Of a stretch of DNA of 64,000 nucleotides, positions 10,736 through 26,914 are shown one piece after another. Below the pieces are notes generated by a model. That model did no database searches, was not told the origin of the DNA, and was given only the letters and a program-made list of their open reading frames with translations. The stretch lies in NCBI GenBank assembly GCA_014529385.2, contig CM043958.1, positions 83,103,025 to 83,167,024 on the forward strand, in the 5' to 3' direction. Each line of letters starts with the position of its first letter. Within the stretch, counting starts at the first letter, position 1. The translations under genes and the position numbers were made by a program. The stretch comes from Adiantum capillus-veneris. Lineage: Eukaryota > Streptophyta > Polypodiopsida > Polypodiales > Pteridaceae.

Positions 10736-11076
10736 CAACAAATATCCCTCTAATTTGTGGAAATTCCCAAAATACTCCTAGTATTTTGTCATAAATTCCC
10801 AAAATGCCCTTCAAATTTTCCAAAATTCCCCCTTTTTTTTTTGTAGCAATTCATAAGAAGAATGATTGTCTATCAGACAAGATGCTAAAACTACAATTTC
10901 AGCTGGTTATGCAGGCTTTGGAGATGAATTGCTTCATTATTTTTGGACATAATCGCTTTTTTTGTGAGCAATAAAGATTAGAAAATCTTGAACAATAGCT
11001 ATGCATTTAAAAAAAAAGGAAAAATCACCAAAATACTCCTCTAATTTGTGGAAATTCCCAAAATACTCTTGTATCT
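10736..11076 (+). repeat. Repeated 45-bp AT-rich segment, two copies about 300 bp apart
   Basis: A segment containing CTAATTTGTGGAAATTCCC followed by AAAATACTC occurs at about 10745-10780 and again at about 11038-11072. The sequence between has no gene. It may be an old short element or simple duplication. Confidence 0.6.
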
Positions 11077-11539
11077 ATTTTGCCAGGAAACGCGAGTTCA
11101 GCTCCGTCGTAAGGCAACGCGGCTCAAGTTGAAGACGACACAAAAAAACTCCACTTATGCCTTGAGCCAAATCACCACAACGGGCTCTTTGTTGATTGCG
11201 CGACAAACTCATGGCCATTTCACCTTGGTGTGACACATGTCGTCTCCATGGCCCCTTGCTCGTTTCAGCTTCACACGACAAATGGCATCTCCATAACCCC
11301 TTGGTCTATCGCCCACCACCCGCGCCATCTCCAACTCGCTTCTGTTTGCGTGTGCCTCCCTCTCTTTTCTTTCATTTCTTTCCACAAAGTGTGGTGTGTG
11401 CTTGATTCCCCTTCATGAGACATGGGTACAGACCTACTCACAAAATTTTCAATAAGAACATCTTCACGAATATACTTATGAACCATGTGTTATAATTCAT
11501 CAACGCAGACCCCAAGAGACTTACCCTTGCTTAACACCA

Positions 11540-11710
11540 ATCTTTCTTGAGAAATTCGCAGACGATACTAATGCGTTGCTAGCTAATGATGCAACCTCTG
11601 GCAAAATTCTAGGAAGTTATGAGGATCTTTTGTTTAGCTTCAGGTTTGGTGGTCAATCACAAAAAAAAAATGGTCTTTTCAACTCCCTCCCTCCCCGAGT
11701 GGTTGAATAA
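11540..11710 (+). pseudogene. LINE-A reverse transcriptase, part 1 (catalytic FADD)
   Basis: The plus frame reads KFADDTNALLAND, the conserved motif C of LINE reverse transcriptases, followed by residues typical of the region before the thumb. An A-run near 11664 shifts the frame. The shifted frame ends PEWLNKV at the target duplication GGTAG, then resumes beyond the LTR element at 26267. Confidence 0.75.
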
Positions 11711-11715
11711 GGTAG

Positions 11716-11879
11716 TGAAAGAGCATAGGGAGATAGACATGCCAATAACCACCCAGCCATACCTATATATAGGCCCTTGACCTCTGGCTCCTAGCTATAT
11801 ATAGCCCCTGTACCGCATGTGTATCCATCGGCCCTTGGCCAGGGCCTTGCCCTCCTATAGTCCTACCCTTGGCATGGCA
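11716..11879 (-). repeat. 3' LTR of the outer minus-strand retrotransposon
   Basis: Direct repeat partner of 26102-26266 with few differences. It contains TATATATAGG/CTATATATAG stretches that could act as TATA elements. Flanked on the outside by GGTAG and on the inside by the purine tract (11880-11894 in plus coordinates). Confidence 0.88.
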
Positions 11880-13672
11880 TTACTCCCCCCTTGGAGAAGC
11901 GTTTTCGTCCGCGAAAACAAAAGTGGTAGGATCTTCATAAGAACACTAATGTTTTCCAAAGTGGTATCCGTCATGGATCCAGTTGTTTGTTTGATCAAAA
12001 CACGGTACAGTAGGAGGTTCAACGAAATCAAGAGTAACATCGTAATTTTGCACATTGTTGTCCTTTTGGAACCATCTAGTGTGTATACTCCATTTCGAAT
12101 GCACATGAGCATGCTTAAATGAGTTATCACAACAAAGATGTACTTGAAAGAGTACCGCGTTTCACTTTCCATGAAGGTAACTTGCTGACATAACTCATCA
12201 GCCAAGTGGAAGTCCTTGACTTGTTCTCAAATTTCATCAGTAAACAACCCCACCATAACTAGTGTTCAAGGTTGAGAACTTGACTTATACATGAAGAGAC
12301 TAAACCTAGTCGCAAACATGCATTAACAGATAGTAAGTAAACTCCAAGTAGAGCAATAAATGCTTTATTAATTGGAGTGCTTGGTGCTAATGTACGCACT
12401 TTGCATATCCTTTAGCCCAAGATTACACGTTGTAATCTGCCTATCCCCTTGGATAACTGATAGTATTGAGGTGTGTTTCCCCCATGGTTGACAGACAGTC
12501 TTCCCAGATGACTGGTAAATGGGAATCACAATATCGTATAGCCTGGTTAAGGAATCAAGAGTGTCTGGAATAACCATCGTGGTTAACTTGAAAAATCCAC
12601 AAACACCCAAACTGAGCCATGACCTCAATTGGTGATTAGTGGACCCAAAAGTAATCTCATAGAGATACTGCACATAGAGTGCAAAATGCTTCATAAGCAA
12701 CAACTTGATGAATACGCATGCCGTTCCAAATCAGCCTTTGCTAAACGCTAGGGCCCATAACACCTAGTGTGCATGCATTTAGCAAAAAACAGATTCGAAT
12801 CTGTATGTCCATTATCATCCACAATACTTATGGCAAATGTGATACGCCTAGCACACATTGAAGAGGAATGTAAATAGTTCTGAAAAGAAACTAAATACTT
12901 TCAGTTGCAATCATTTGCAAGTCTTTCTGAAATGTCTGAACCATAATAGAAGGTGAAACAGTGATCACTTCTAAGTACAAACAATGAATTTTTTTCATTC
13001 ATAGCCGTTTTATATGTAAAACAACCATCTGTAATGTTGTTTAGCAGCACTTGTACCTTAAGAAGTCATTCTGAGTATCCGACAATTTTTGTCCACTGAA
13101 ATTGCTCCTGATACGTCGTGCTGAAAATGGTCTAGAAAACATATGGGACCAACACCTAGGGACATCGTTGCGATACATAATTGAAATAGCGCCGCCTGTG
13201 TCTATCCTAGTGACTCATATTCTCCACATGTGGAATATGTTTCAAATAAGGATGTCTGAAAAAAGAACATCCTACAAGTACAAGATGTACGTGTGTGTGG
13301 AGGTAACTCTAAACACTCTGTGACAAGAGTGAGAGGGACCCTCATTCATTGCTCCACATTGGCTAAACCGAACTCCTTGAGTCCCTAGAACATGTTGTAT
13401 CCCATGTGACAACATGTGCCAAATCAAATCCGACAAATGGATTCATAACAACATAAAAACATTGGACACTACGGCCCAAAATACTTGTTCCAACATGCCC
13501 TTGGCATGGCCCTGGGTATTGAACTGAGAGTTCAGTTTCCCGTATTCAAATACATAGGAGCACATCTCCCACCTGTGAAAAAAAAACCCAGCAACATTGC
13601 ACTGAAAACCCTGGGTATTGCCTTAGCAATCCAAACCCGTTGGGTAGAATCTACATAGTCAAACCCCTTGGT
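11880..13672 (-). other. Interior of the outer LTR element, 3' side, no domain recognised
   Basis: Minus-strand frames exist (for example 12205-11855 and 12703-12368), but none shows reverse transcriptase, integrase or gag motifs. The stretch next to the LTR resembles the end of a retroelement polyprotein only loosely. Probably a decayed internal region. Confidence 0.4.
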
Positions 13673-13677
13673 AAGAC

Positions 13678-15274
13678 TATCATAATAATCAATATCTAAT
13701 TCTCCTAAACGATTTTCTCATATTAAACTGATCATTTAATGTGGGGAAGTGCCAGGGGAAAAAAAGCTAGAATATTGGTTAAGCTAGCAGACCGGCCACA
13801 GTAGGGATCCAAAGGAGGGAAAATAGGGATGCAAAGGGGGGGCCATCTGCAAAAGAGCCATGTGCAACAATGGGCTAAAAAGACCCTAAGGTTCAGCCCA
13901 TTAAGACTTCCAAAATGCTAAGGTTCCAAAATTCAAAGGTTGTGTCCAAAGGTCAACCCTAGGGAAAATTGGATGCTTTGTGTGTGCCCTAAAAGTCTTT
14001 GCACATCCCTACATGGGAGGGGGCGAGCCCTAAAGGTAGGGGATGAGAGAGAAAGCCACACACACACACAGGCTCCCTTTACACAAAGGGAATGAGGGAC
14101 ACATGTCAGCTCCCTAGGCCAGATGCCCACAAGGTGTGCCCAATTTCTATTGGATGACCCTTGAAGTGGACCAATGAGAATTAAGCTAAAGTAAATCTAG
14201 TTTAATTAATTTAAAAACATTTAATAAAAGAAACCAATAAGAATTAAGTCTCCTAGAAGACTATTGGGCAGTCTCCCAAGGGGTCCAATGAGCATTCAGG
14301 AGCCCCATGGCTTGCCTGATTCCTATTGGCCAAGAGGCAAAGGGGTCCAATGAGAGTTTAGTTTAATTATTTAATTACCTAAAGCTCTCACAAAAGGGGA
14401 AAGGGGGACACATGTCAGAAGGCTATCACTTATGCTGCTTAATTGTAATTGGCTTGACTTGGGGAGGGCCAATGAGGCTGCAGGAAGAGCAAATAGCAAG
14501 GGGGCTCGCCCAAGAGAGAGAGAGGGGGATGATTTTTGCAAGGCATTATCACACACACACACACACACACTCACACACAGGTTATGTGTGAAGCAAAGAA
14601 TACTATCTCTTCCCAAGCTTTAATGGAGAGCTCATCACCTACTCCAAGCTTGTGAGATAGAAGCCTACATCGACACTCTCTTGGCATGTGGATGCAAATC
14701 CAACCAAGAGCCAAGCTTCAATGCATGCTCATCTCCTCTACCAAGCTAATTACTAAGCTAAGCTATTGTAATATGAGTGATTATATGAGGAGATGTACAA
14801 CTTTCTTGTAAGATACTCCTTCTTCCTCTCAATCTACTCTCATACCCTGCTAGCTCTCACCATCTTCGAAGGTGTGTGAGGTCTTGGGTCTGAGAACGGG
14901 GATAGTTAAAGTTGTGTTTGTTAAGTGTTTTGCTTAGTGCATGAAGCTTTCATCTTCATTGCACTAGCTAGTCCTGAAGGAACACAAAGAATTGTATTGT
15001 ACAATGTCTCTCTTGATGGGAGAAACCATAATACAAAGCCTTTTGGAGGAGGGACCGGCTCCATGCAAATCCGGTCCTCAACTGTTGTCAATAGCTTAAT
15101 TTCTCTCTGTTTTGAAAGTATTGTCGATGCTATCTAACTAGGTGTTATGCTTTTTGTTGCTCTCTCCACCCAAGCACTCTTGTAATTCTCATTAGGAATC
15201 TATTCTAATGAAATGCCCACTATGTACATGCTAATTTCCGCTACACATAAGTTATTAGGCCATTGAATGTTACA
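13678..15274 (+). repeat. Left (5') LTR of the Ty3 element
   Basis: Highly similar over its length to 20986-22581. It contains a (CA)n run at about 14549-14580 and a 70-codon open frame (14925-15137) also present in the right LTR. That sharing follows from LTR duplication and is not evidence of function. It ends GAATGTTACA. Confidence 0.93.
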
Positions 15275-15293
15275 TTGGTATCGGAGCACAAGG
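15275..15293 (+). promoter_or_regulatory. Primer-binding site of the Ty3 element
   Basis: TTGGTATCGGAGCACAAGG directly follows the LTR. TGGTATC-GAGC matches the initiator-Met tRNA 3' end with one difference from the usual TGGTATCAGAGC. Confidence 0.85.
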
Positions 15294-15691
15294 TTTCTCT
15301 TTTCTTGCTCAAGAAGGGAGGTCCTCAAGCTAGCTACAAATGGTTGGTATTATTAATTGCCTGTGAGTAAGTAGAATAGGGATTTTTCAGCCTTGCAGTG
15401 CGCCTGCCTTTGTGTAGTTAACGAGGCATCACCGTCGAGAGCTATGGTCTTAATGGTGGAGTCCTACAGGGCTTGCCTACGGCTTAACCACTATTGAGCT
15501 ATTAGAAGCTTGACAGGAGCCGTTGCTGTTTTGGTGTTGAAGGACCCTCTCTTCTATTCCTTGCAATTAATGGTATTTGAGCCGCGGGTACAGTAGCTTG
15601 AGTGCTTTTTCTAAAGGGGTAAAGAGGAGTAGCAACTAGGGCTTGAAGTGCCAAAGTACACCTAAATAGTTTACACCTAAAAGTTGTTAGA

Positions 15692-17442
15692 ATGGCTGAC
15701 AATAGTAAAGAGAGTGAAATTAATGTTGATAACTTTTATTTTGCTCATGAGCAAGCTACTAATGATGCTTCAATGCTTGTTAACTATCTTGTTTCTAGGC
15801 TTCAACAAGCCATGGGCAATCCATCTCTCCAAAGTGAAGTGCAACGGCAGCTCTGTGCTCACGGGATTCTTCAAGCTAATCACCATGACGAGAGAACACC
15901 TAGGAAGCCTCCTTGTGAGACTACCAAAAGAGGTCTCTCTCCGATTCGGGAAGAAGAAGAGAATCCTTATGAAGGGCTCAAGAATTTACTTCTTGATGAT
16001 GCATCTCCTTCCCAAAGGAGAACTCAAGAGCCTCCACCAAAGGAACGAGAAAGAAGCGAGTCTCCCGCCACCTCGGCGGAGATGGCTCCACGAAGACGGC
16101 GGGCTAAATGCTCTCCATCACCACCAAAGCGGAGAAGACCATCACACTCTTCTCCACGCCATAATTCAAAGAGGGATGATAAAAAGCAAGAGAAGAAAAA
16201 GGCGAGAAAGAGGACTCCCTCTTCTCCATCTTCTTCATCCTCTTCCTCTTATGAAAGCTATGGTGAAGATGACAAAGATCAAGACAAGAAAAAGGCGAGA
16301 AAGAGGTCACCATCTTCTCCACCTTCTTCAAATTCTTCACCTTCTGAAGAAGTGATGGTGCAACCTTTGAACCATCAAAAAGAAGAGGCCATAGGAAATT
16401 CTATGCCGCATGGAAGAGGTCGTCCAAGTTGAAGAAATTCAAAGAGGGAGGGAAGAGCATCTCTTTCCTTACCTATGATGGTACCTTTGGTGCTACGGAC
16501 AAAGTCTTGGCCTTTATCCAACAATTCGATGCGGCGTTTGGAGATGAGGGCTTCACGGAGTCCTCTAAGCTACGCCATGTAGCTATGCACTTTCAAAAGT
16601 CCGCCAGACAATGGTGGTCCAGCCTACGAGCCAACGGTGAAGCTCCACGAACATGGAAGGCTTTAAGAGCTTCCATTATGAAGCAGTTTTTGGCCACCGA
16701 TGCCAAAGACAAAGTACTCACCGAATGGCGAAGCTTAAAGCTCTCTCCCAATGAATCCATCCACAAATATGTAGACAAGTTTTGGGACTTACAACTCAAA
16801 GCCACTGTCTTCAAAAAGTTGGATTTTGGAGAGCAAAAGCAACAGTTTTGTGCGGGCTTAACCGAAGAAATGGCGGAGTATGTCAACTCCCAAAGGCCAC
16901 GTACCATATCGGCGGTAATACACCACACTATGGTGGCCTCTCGAATCAATTTCCAAATGGGGCCTAAAAGAAATAATAAGCCCCCGGAAAACAAGGGTTC
17001 CAATGAGCCTAAGGGGAAGGACAATGTCCAAAAGTCTCCTAAGGGCAACTCCAACAAAGCTAAAGAGAAGGGAGTTTACAAAGTTAGGAACAAATTCTCT
17101 TCTGAAGAGCTTGAGCGTTATCGCAAGGATAACCGGTGTTTCAAGTGCGGCGAACAAGGGCATGTGTACCGCGCTTGTCCCCAAAAGAACAACCGCCAAG
17201 ATCCTCCTAGAGCTTCCTTGGTTGAAATCCAAGAGGAGGAGACTCACCAAACAACTCACAAAGGATCTCCTCTATGCCATGCTTGGGGAAAGGTAAGAGA
17301 ACATGATTCTTTTATTCTCTTTGACCCTGGTTCTACTCACAATTTTATATCTATAGAGTTGGCCACCAAGCTAGGAATACAGTCCTACGAGATGGGAGAT
17401 GTCCTACCCGCAGACAGTGCCTTCAAGGGGCAAGAAGCTTAA
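15692..17442 (+). pseudogene. Ty3 element gag and start of protease
   Basis: The frame opens with ATG at 15692 (MADNSKESEIN). The first 240 residues are an unusual basic, Ser/Arg/Lys/Pro-rich region that ends at TGA 16430-16432. A frame shifted by one base near 16400 continues as a typical retrotransposon capsid (SARQWWSSL, FWDLQLKA, CAGLTEEMAEYVN), a CCHC zinc knuckle (CFKCGEQGHVYRAC, about 17140-17180) and the aspartic-protease motif FDPGSTHNFIS. TAA at 17440-17442 interrupts the protease. The shift near 16400 could be mutation or a former frameshift site. I read it as damage because other lesions follow. Confidence 0.9.
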
Positions 17443-20400
17443 GTCACTCCCTTAATTGGGAAATTGAGGCTTCATGTCCAAGGCTATGTGGACAAAGAGG
17501 ACTTCTTTATCTCTCCTCTCAAGCATGAGGATGTAATCCTAGGGGCAACATGGTTTGACCGCCTGGCTGCTGATGTTAAATTTCCTGAAAGGAGAATCTC
17601 CTTTAAGTTCAGGGAAAAAGACATGTATATAGATGCTAAGGAAATGGGTAACACCATCCCCATTGTACATACACCAGCTTTCAACAAGTCAATAAAGAGC
17701 TCTATTTCCGTGTACATGATTTTTGTTAAAGACTCTCAAAATGAACCTAATGCTTTAGCAAAAGAAAATAAAAGCAACCAAAAGGAATTAGAGTTATCTA
17801 ATTTTCTCAAGGGGTTTCAAGATGTTTTTATTGACGACATCCCTTGTGAGCTACCTCCTAAACAAGGTAATGATGACCATGCAATTGAACTTCTTCCAGG
17901 AAGTTCACCACCTAACAAACCTCCTTATAGAGTTTCTCAAGGTCAACAAGAGGAGATTATGCGGCAAGTGCATGACTTAGTTGAGAAGGGCATGGTTAGG
18001 CCTAGCTCATCTCCATTTTGCTCACCTGTGCTATTAGTGCAAAAGAAAGACGGCACATATCGTATGTGTGTCCACTATAGAGCACTAAATAGGATCACTA
18101 TCAAAAATAGGTTTCCCGTTCCACGGGTAGAAGACCTATTTGATAAGCTACAAGGATCGACCTACTTCAGTAGGATTGACCTAAAAAGTGGCTATCATCA
18201 AATAAGGATAGTTGATCAAGACATTGTAAAGACCGCATTTCGCACCACATTTGGTCTTTACGAATACATTGTCATGCCTTTTGGCTTGACCAATGCACCA
18301 GCCACATTCAATCGCTTGATGGAGAAGCTGTTCAGGCCTCATCGAACCTTCACTGGAGTGTTCTTTGATGATATTATCATCTACTCTAATTCATTGGAGG
18401 AACACAAGCAACATCTCCAGGTAATATTTCAAGTTTTGAGAGAGAATAAACTTTATGTTAATCGAAAGAAAAGTCAATTTTTTCTTGCAAGAGATTCAGT
18501 ATTTAGGTCACATTATCTCTCAAGATGGCATCCAAATGGATCCATCCAAGTTAGAGGTAATAAAAGGATGGCCTAAACCAAGGAATCTTCATGAACTAAG
18601 AAGCTTTATAGGTATGTGTGCATACTATAGACGCTTCATAGAAAAGTTCTCACAAATTGCGGGACTATTACATGACCTAACAAAGAAAAGCGTTAGGTAT
18701 ACATGGTCTGCTAAGGAGAACAATGCTTTCGAAAAGCTTATCTCTCAACCTGTGCTTACACTACCGGATCTCTCAAAACCATTTGAGGTCCAATGTGATT
18801 CTTGTGGTGATTGCCTTGGAGCTGTTTTGCTCAAGGAAGGGCACGCCATAGGCTATGCGAGTCGAAGGCTCGATCCTGTTGAGAAAGGTCTAGGCATATA
18901 GGAAAAGGAACTCCTTGCAGTTCTACATGCCTTAGACTCATGGAAGCACTATTTATTGGGGACTCCTTTCATTCTGCGAACGGATCACCAAAGTCTTAAG
19001 TACTTCATGACGCAGACCAAGCTCTCCGACAAAAAAATGAGGTGGGCAAATTTCCTTTCACAATTTCATTTTCATATTGCTCACATTGCTGGCAAGCACA
19101 ATCAAGTAGCCGATGCACTCTCAAGACGGGCGAGAGTGAATGCGGTTTCCATAGCCACTCACAATGATCTATCTTCAATGATAGATGAGTACGCTATTGA
19201 TCCCGACTTTAGAGATGTGATTTCAGCCCTGGCATTAGGGAAGAAAGAAGAACCATTCACTTTACAAGATGGTCATCTTCTCTATGGCAATAGACTATGA
19301 GTTACTAACTTACTACGTGAGAAAGTAATGTATGAATCTCATGCTCCACCTTATGCGGGGCATAGAGGCATTTAGTCTACCTTAAAGGGAATTGAAAAAT
19401 ATTTCTATTGGCCTACCATGAAAGTGAACATACAAGAGTATGTTTCCAAATGTGTGGTATGCCAAAAGACAAAATTTGATAGAGGGAAGCAACTTGGATG
19501 GCTTCAACCCTTGCCAATCCCTAATTCACCATGGGAGAGCATATCCATGGATTTTATCTTTGGATTGCCTAAGTCTATCCATGGGAATACGGGAATATGG
19601 ATGATTGTAGACAGGTTTAGTAAACAAGCTCATTTTATACCTGTCAAAAAGACTATCAAAGCCCATCAAATGGCAACCCTCTTCATTTCACAAATCTTCA
19701 AGTACCATGGCTTGCCATTGTCCATAGTGTCGGATAGAGATCCTAGAATGACCAGTAATTTCTGGAAGGGTCTCTTTGAGAATTTAGGGACAAGGCTAAA
19801 CTTCTCTTCGGCCTATCATCCACAAACGGATGGCCAAAGTGAAATAGCTAACCTAACTATTCTCGATCTACTTAAAGCCTATGTAACGGAAGTAGATCAA
19901 AGATCCCAATGGGAGAAGTACTTACCCTTAGTGGAGTATGCTTACAATAACACTGTACATACTTCCACGGGAAAAGCACCTTTCGAGGTAATTGAGGGAA
20001 GATCAAAAAGTCCCTTGCTACTTAAGGTACATGGGAAGATCTTCTCTGCAGATGAGTATAGCCGAGACCTACAAGAATCTTTTCAAAAGATTAAGGATGC
20101 TATCTCTATCTCACAGCAAAGGCAAAAGGTTGCTGCTAACAAGCACAGAAGAGCCCAAGCCTTTAAAGAAAACGATTGGGTCTTGTTAAAGTTTCCCAAG
20201 GCTCGATTAAGGCACACGACGGGCAAGAATCCTACGGGCCACCAAAAGTACTATGCTAAATTAGCAAAAAGGTACTATGGTCCCTTCCAGATTCTTAGGC
20301 CAATCAACGAGATGGCCTATCAACTCAAGTTGCCCAATCATTGGCTCATACACAATGCTTTTCATGTGAGCCTATTAAAGCCTTACAAAGGAGAGCCACC

Positions 20401-20629
20401 TCAAGAACCAACTATTGAAGACCCACTGGAGATCGAGGACCAAGAGGAGGTGCTGCAGCCCGAGTCCATTCTCCGACATGAAGACAAGGTATTAAGAGGC
20501 GGTAAGACTATCCGACGATATCTTATTAAGTTTAAGAATTATCCTTTTGAAGATGCTAGATGGATGCAAGGCATACAATTAAAGGATAACCTAAACCTTG
20601 TCAATGCTTACAATGCTTCCCAAGAGTAG
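17443..20629 (+). pseudogene. Ty3 element pol: protease end, RT, RNase H, integrase, chromodomain
   Basis: It continues the gag-pol frame after the TAA at 17440. Reverse transcriptase shows YRMCVHYRALN, IDLKSGYHQI, MPFGLTNAPATF and the catalytic VFFDDIIIYS (about 18358-18390). An extra T in a T-run near 18480 shifts the frame before LGHIISQDGI. RNase H follows with TDHQSLKYF and ADALSRR. Integrase has the zinc-binding CVVCQKTK, MDFIFGLP, SDRDPRMTSNFW and HPQTDGQSE. The C-terminus (LRGGKTIRRYLIKFKNY, DARWM) is chromodomain-like and would target heterochromatin. In-frame stops lie at 18899-18901, 19298-19300 and 19373-19375. The integrase part from 19418 is open for 403 codons. Confidence 0.93.
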
Positions 20630-20971
20630 GCAAATGTACAAAATGTTAAAAATGAACAAAGTTTTTGTCTTATAAGACTCTCTTTTTCTTTATTTGTGCA
20701 CAAAAATGAAGTAGTATGCATGCTTAGATCACGTTTGTGGAGACGACGTCTCCCAAACACCAAGTAGAGCTTGTCACTCTACTACGGAAGACTGATAGGA
20801 CTGATGTGCAGACATGCTTGCGGTAGCCTCAGGCTCTCAAGCGCCAAATGGACTAGTCATCCATTATGGAATGATGTCGTAGGGTAACATAGGGATCCTC
20901 TACCCACTAAGAAAAGGACTCATGAATATGCTTTATCTTCTCTACACCATAGTCGAGGACGACTATGATTT

Positions 20972-20985
20972 CAAGAGAGAGGTAA
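20972..20985 (+). promoter_or_regulatory. Polypurine tract of the Ty3 element
   Basis: AAGAGAGAGGTAA lies immediately before the right LTR, the position from which plus-strand DNA synthesis is primed in LTR elements. Confidence 0.75.
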
Positions 20986-21852
20986 TGTCATAATAATCAA
21001 TATCTAATTCTCCTAAATGATTTTCTCATATTAAACTGATCATTTAATGTGGGAAAGTGCCAGGGGAGAAAAAGCTAGAATATTGGTTAAGCTAGCAGAC
21101 CGGCCACAGTAGGGATCCAAAGGATTGAAAATAGGGATCCAAAGGGGGGGCCATATGCAAAAGAGCCATGTGCAACAATGGGCTAAAAACACCCTAAGGT
21201 TCAGCCCATTAAGACTTCCAAAATGCTACGGTTCCAAAATTCAAAGGTTGTGTCCAAAGGTCAACCCTAGGGACAATTGGATGCTTTGTGTGTGACCTAA
21301 AAGTCTTTGCACATCCCTACATGGGAGGGGGCGAGCCCTAAAGGTAGGGGATGAGAGAGAAAGCCACACACACACACACAGGCTCCCTTTACACAAAGGG
21401 AATGAGGGACACATGTCAGCTCCCTAGGCCAGATGCCCACAAGGTGTGCCCAATTTCTATTGGATGACCCTTGAAGTGGACCAATGAGAATTAAGCTAGA
21501 GTAAATCTAGTTTAATTAATTTAAAAACATTTAATAAAAGAAACCAATAAGAATTAAGTCTCCTAGAAGACTATTGGGCAGTCTCCCAAGGGGCCCAATG
21601 AGCATTCAGGAGCCCCATGGCTTGCCTGATTCCTATTGGCCAAGAGGCAAAGGGGTCCAATGAGAGTTTAGTTTAATTATTTAATTACCTAAAGCTCTCA
21701 CAAAAGGGGAAAGGGGGAAACATGTCAGAAGGCTATCACTTATGCTGCTTAATTGTAATTGACTTGGGGAGGGCCAATGAAGCTGCAGGAAGAGAAAATA
21801 GCAAGGGGGCTCGCCCAAGAGAGAGAGGGGGCTGATTTTTGCAAGGCATTAT

Positions 21853-21883
<31 letters not shown>

Positions 21884-22581
21884 ACAGGTTATGTGTGAAG
21901 CAAAGAAGACTATCTCTTCCCAAGCTTTAATGGAGAGCTCATCACCTACTCCAAGCTTGTGAGATAGAAGCCTACATCGACACTCTCTTGGCATGTGGAT
22001 GCAAATCCAACCAAGAGCCAAGCTTCAATGCATGCTCATCTCCTCTACCAAGCTAATTACTAAGCTAAGCTATTGTAATATGAGTGATTATGTGAGGAGA
22101 TGTACATCTTTCTCGTATGATACTCCTTCTTCCTCTCAATCTACTCTCATACCCTGCTAGCTCTCACCATCTTTGAAGGTGTGTGAGGTCTTGGGTCTCA
22201 GAACGAGGATAGTTAAAGTTGTGTTTGTTAAGTGTTTTGCTTAGTGCATGAAGCTTTCATCTTCATTGCACTAGCTAGTCCTGAAGGAACACAAAGAATT
22301 GTATTGTACAATGTCTCTCTTGATGGGAGAAACCATAATACAAAGCCTTTTGGAGGGAGGACCGGCTCCATGCAAATCCAGTCCTCAACTATTGTCAATA
22401 GCTTAATTTCTCTCTCTTTTGAAAGTATTGTCGATGCTATCTAACTAGGTGTTATGCTTTTTGTTGCTCTCTCCACCCAAGCACTCTTGTAATTCTCATT
22501 AGGAATCTATTCTAATGAAATGCCCACTATGTTCATGCTAATTTCTGCTACACATAAGTTATTAGGCCATTGAATGTTACA
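20986..22581 (+). repeat. Right (3') LTR of the Ty3 element
   Basis: Begins TGTCATAATAATC and ends GAATGTTACA. Differences from the left LTR are scattered single bases and small indels, including a longer (CA)n run near 21853. Confidence 0.93.
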
Positions 22582-22586
22582 AAGAC

Positions 22587-26007
<3,421 letters not shown>

Positions 26008-26086
26008 CCGTGAAGGCATGCAAAGCCATGCCTCGCCATGCAAAAACCATCTCTGTTGCTTCTCCTCCATCACTCCCCTCTCCCCT

Positions 26087-26100
26087 GAGCTTTGATACCA
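26087..26100 (-). promoter_or_regulatory. Primer-binding site of the outer LTR element
   Basis: Minus-strand TGGTATCAAAGCTC starts one base after the LTR end. Its first eleven bases match the common initiator-Met tRNA primer site TGGTATCAGAGC except for A in place of G. It fixes the element's orientation. Confidence 0.8.
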
Positions 26101-26101
26101 G

Positions 26102-26266
26102 TGAAAGAGCATAGGGAGATAGACATGCCAATAACCACCCAGCCATACCTATATATAGGCCCTTGGCCCTCTGCCTCCTAGCTATATATAGCCCCTGTAT
26201 CGCATGTGTATCCATTGGCCCTTGGCCAGGGCCGTACCCTCCTATAGTCCTACCCTTGGCATGACA
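26102..26266 (-). repeat. 5' LTR of the outer minus-strand retrotransposon
   Basis: Direct repeat of 11716-11879. On the minus strand it starts TGTCATGCC and ends GCTCTTTCA. The outer flank GGTAG duplicates 11711-11715. Confidence 0.88.
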
Positions 26267-26271
26267 GGTAG

Positions 26272-26502
26272 GATGAAAAATCCTCAAGGCAGAGATCTTC
26301 AGACTCCTCGGAGTTCCAATGGGCTCTGGTATTTCACTCAAAGCTAGATGGGACTACGTTTGTATCAAATTCCAAGCTAAAAACAATAGATGGATAGGTT
26401 TTCAAAATTCGTTGGTTGGCAAGGTGGTCGTTATTAATCACTTTCTCAATGCCTATGTACTCTTCTTTTTTGGTTGTTGGAGGCCTATAGATTGTCACCT
26501 CC
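26272..26502 (+). pseudogene. LINE-A reverse transcriptase, part 2
   Basis: After the target duplication the frame continues ILKAEIFRLLGVPMGSGIS, then LKARWDYVCIKFQAK and GKVVVINHFL. This is the segment that follows the catalytic motif in plant L1 reverse transcriptases. One TGA right after the junction interrupts it. The frame ends DCHL at 26501, where the TIR element starts, and picks up again at 32105. Confidence 0.78.
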
Positions 26503-26914
26503 CATTAGGAGAAGTATGGACCTTGCATGGGCTTTGTAAGGAATCCTAATTTTTAGGGATTAAGTCTAATGTTGTGTAGGGTTAAGGGGACAAGGACATT
26601 CAAGAAGCTAGTTTTGAGTAGGCTTTTCTAGCCTTTTTTTTAAACACATGTTGGATGTGGACATAAGAGGTCACCTTCTCTCTATAGCTTTTTGAAAGTG
26701 AAGGGAGTAAAGAGGTATGGCCACATCAGCAAAAACGTAAGTCATTAAGAGCCAAAATTTGACTTTTTTTCGAAAAAATTATTTTTTCTTCTTTTTTACT
26801 TAAAACTTCCCCTCAACATATATACATATCAAAAAAATCATTTTTTGACCTTTTTTAAAACTTACAAGCACTAAAAGTCCAATTTAAACTCCCCCTCCCC
26901 GCCCAAAAAACCAA

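Larger units (their letters stand above)
13678..22581 (+). mobile_element. Ty3-type LTR retrotransposon (chromovirus), nested in the outer LTR element
   Basis: LTRs of about 1597 bp (13678-15274 and 20986-22581) enclose gag, protease, reverse transcriptase, RNase H, integrase and a C-terminal chromodomain-like segment in that order. The 5-bp duplication AAGAC lies at 13673-13677 and 22582-22586. The primer site TTGGTATCGGAGC follows the left LTR and a purine tract (AAGAGAGAGGTAA) precedes the right one. Domain order and chromodomain place it with Ty3 chromoviruses. The coding region carries at least four in-frame stops and two frameshifts, so it cannot move by itself. The left LTR begins TATC where the right begins TGTC. 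Confidence 0.95.

Noticed and set aside
10182-10781. Long open frames of Arg-Glu or Ser-Leu repeats here and at every other (GA)n array
   Set aside because: They are produced by the dinucleotide repeat on both strands in all frames. No flanking domain or start context supports a protein.
14925-15137. Conserved 70-codon frame in both Ty3 LTRs (also 22232-22444)
   Set aside because: The LTRs are copies of each other, so sharing of the frame says nothing about selection. No domain recognised.
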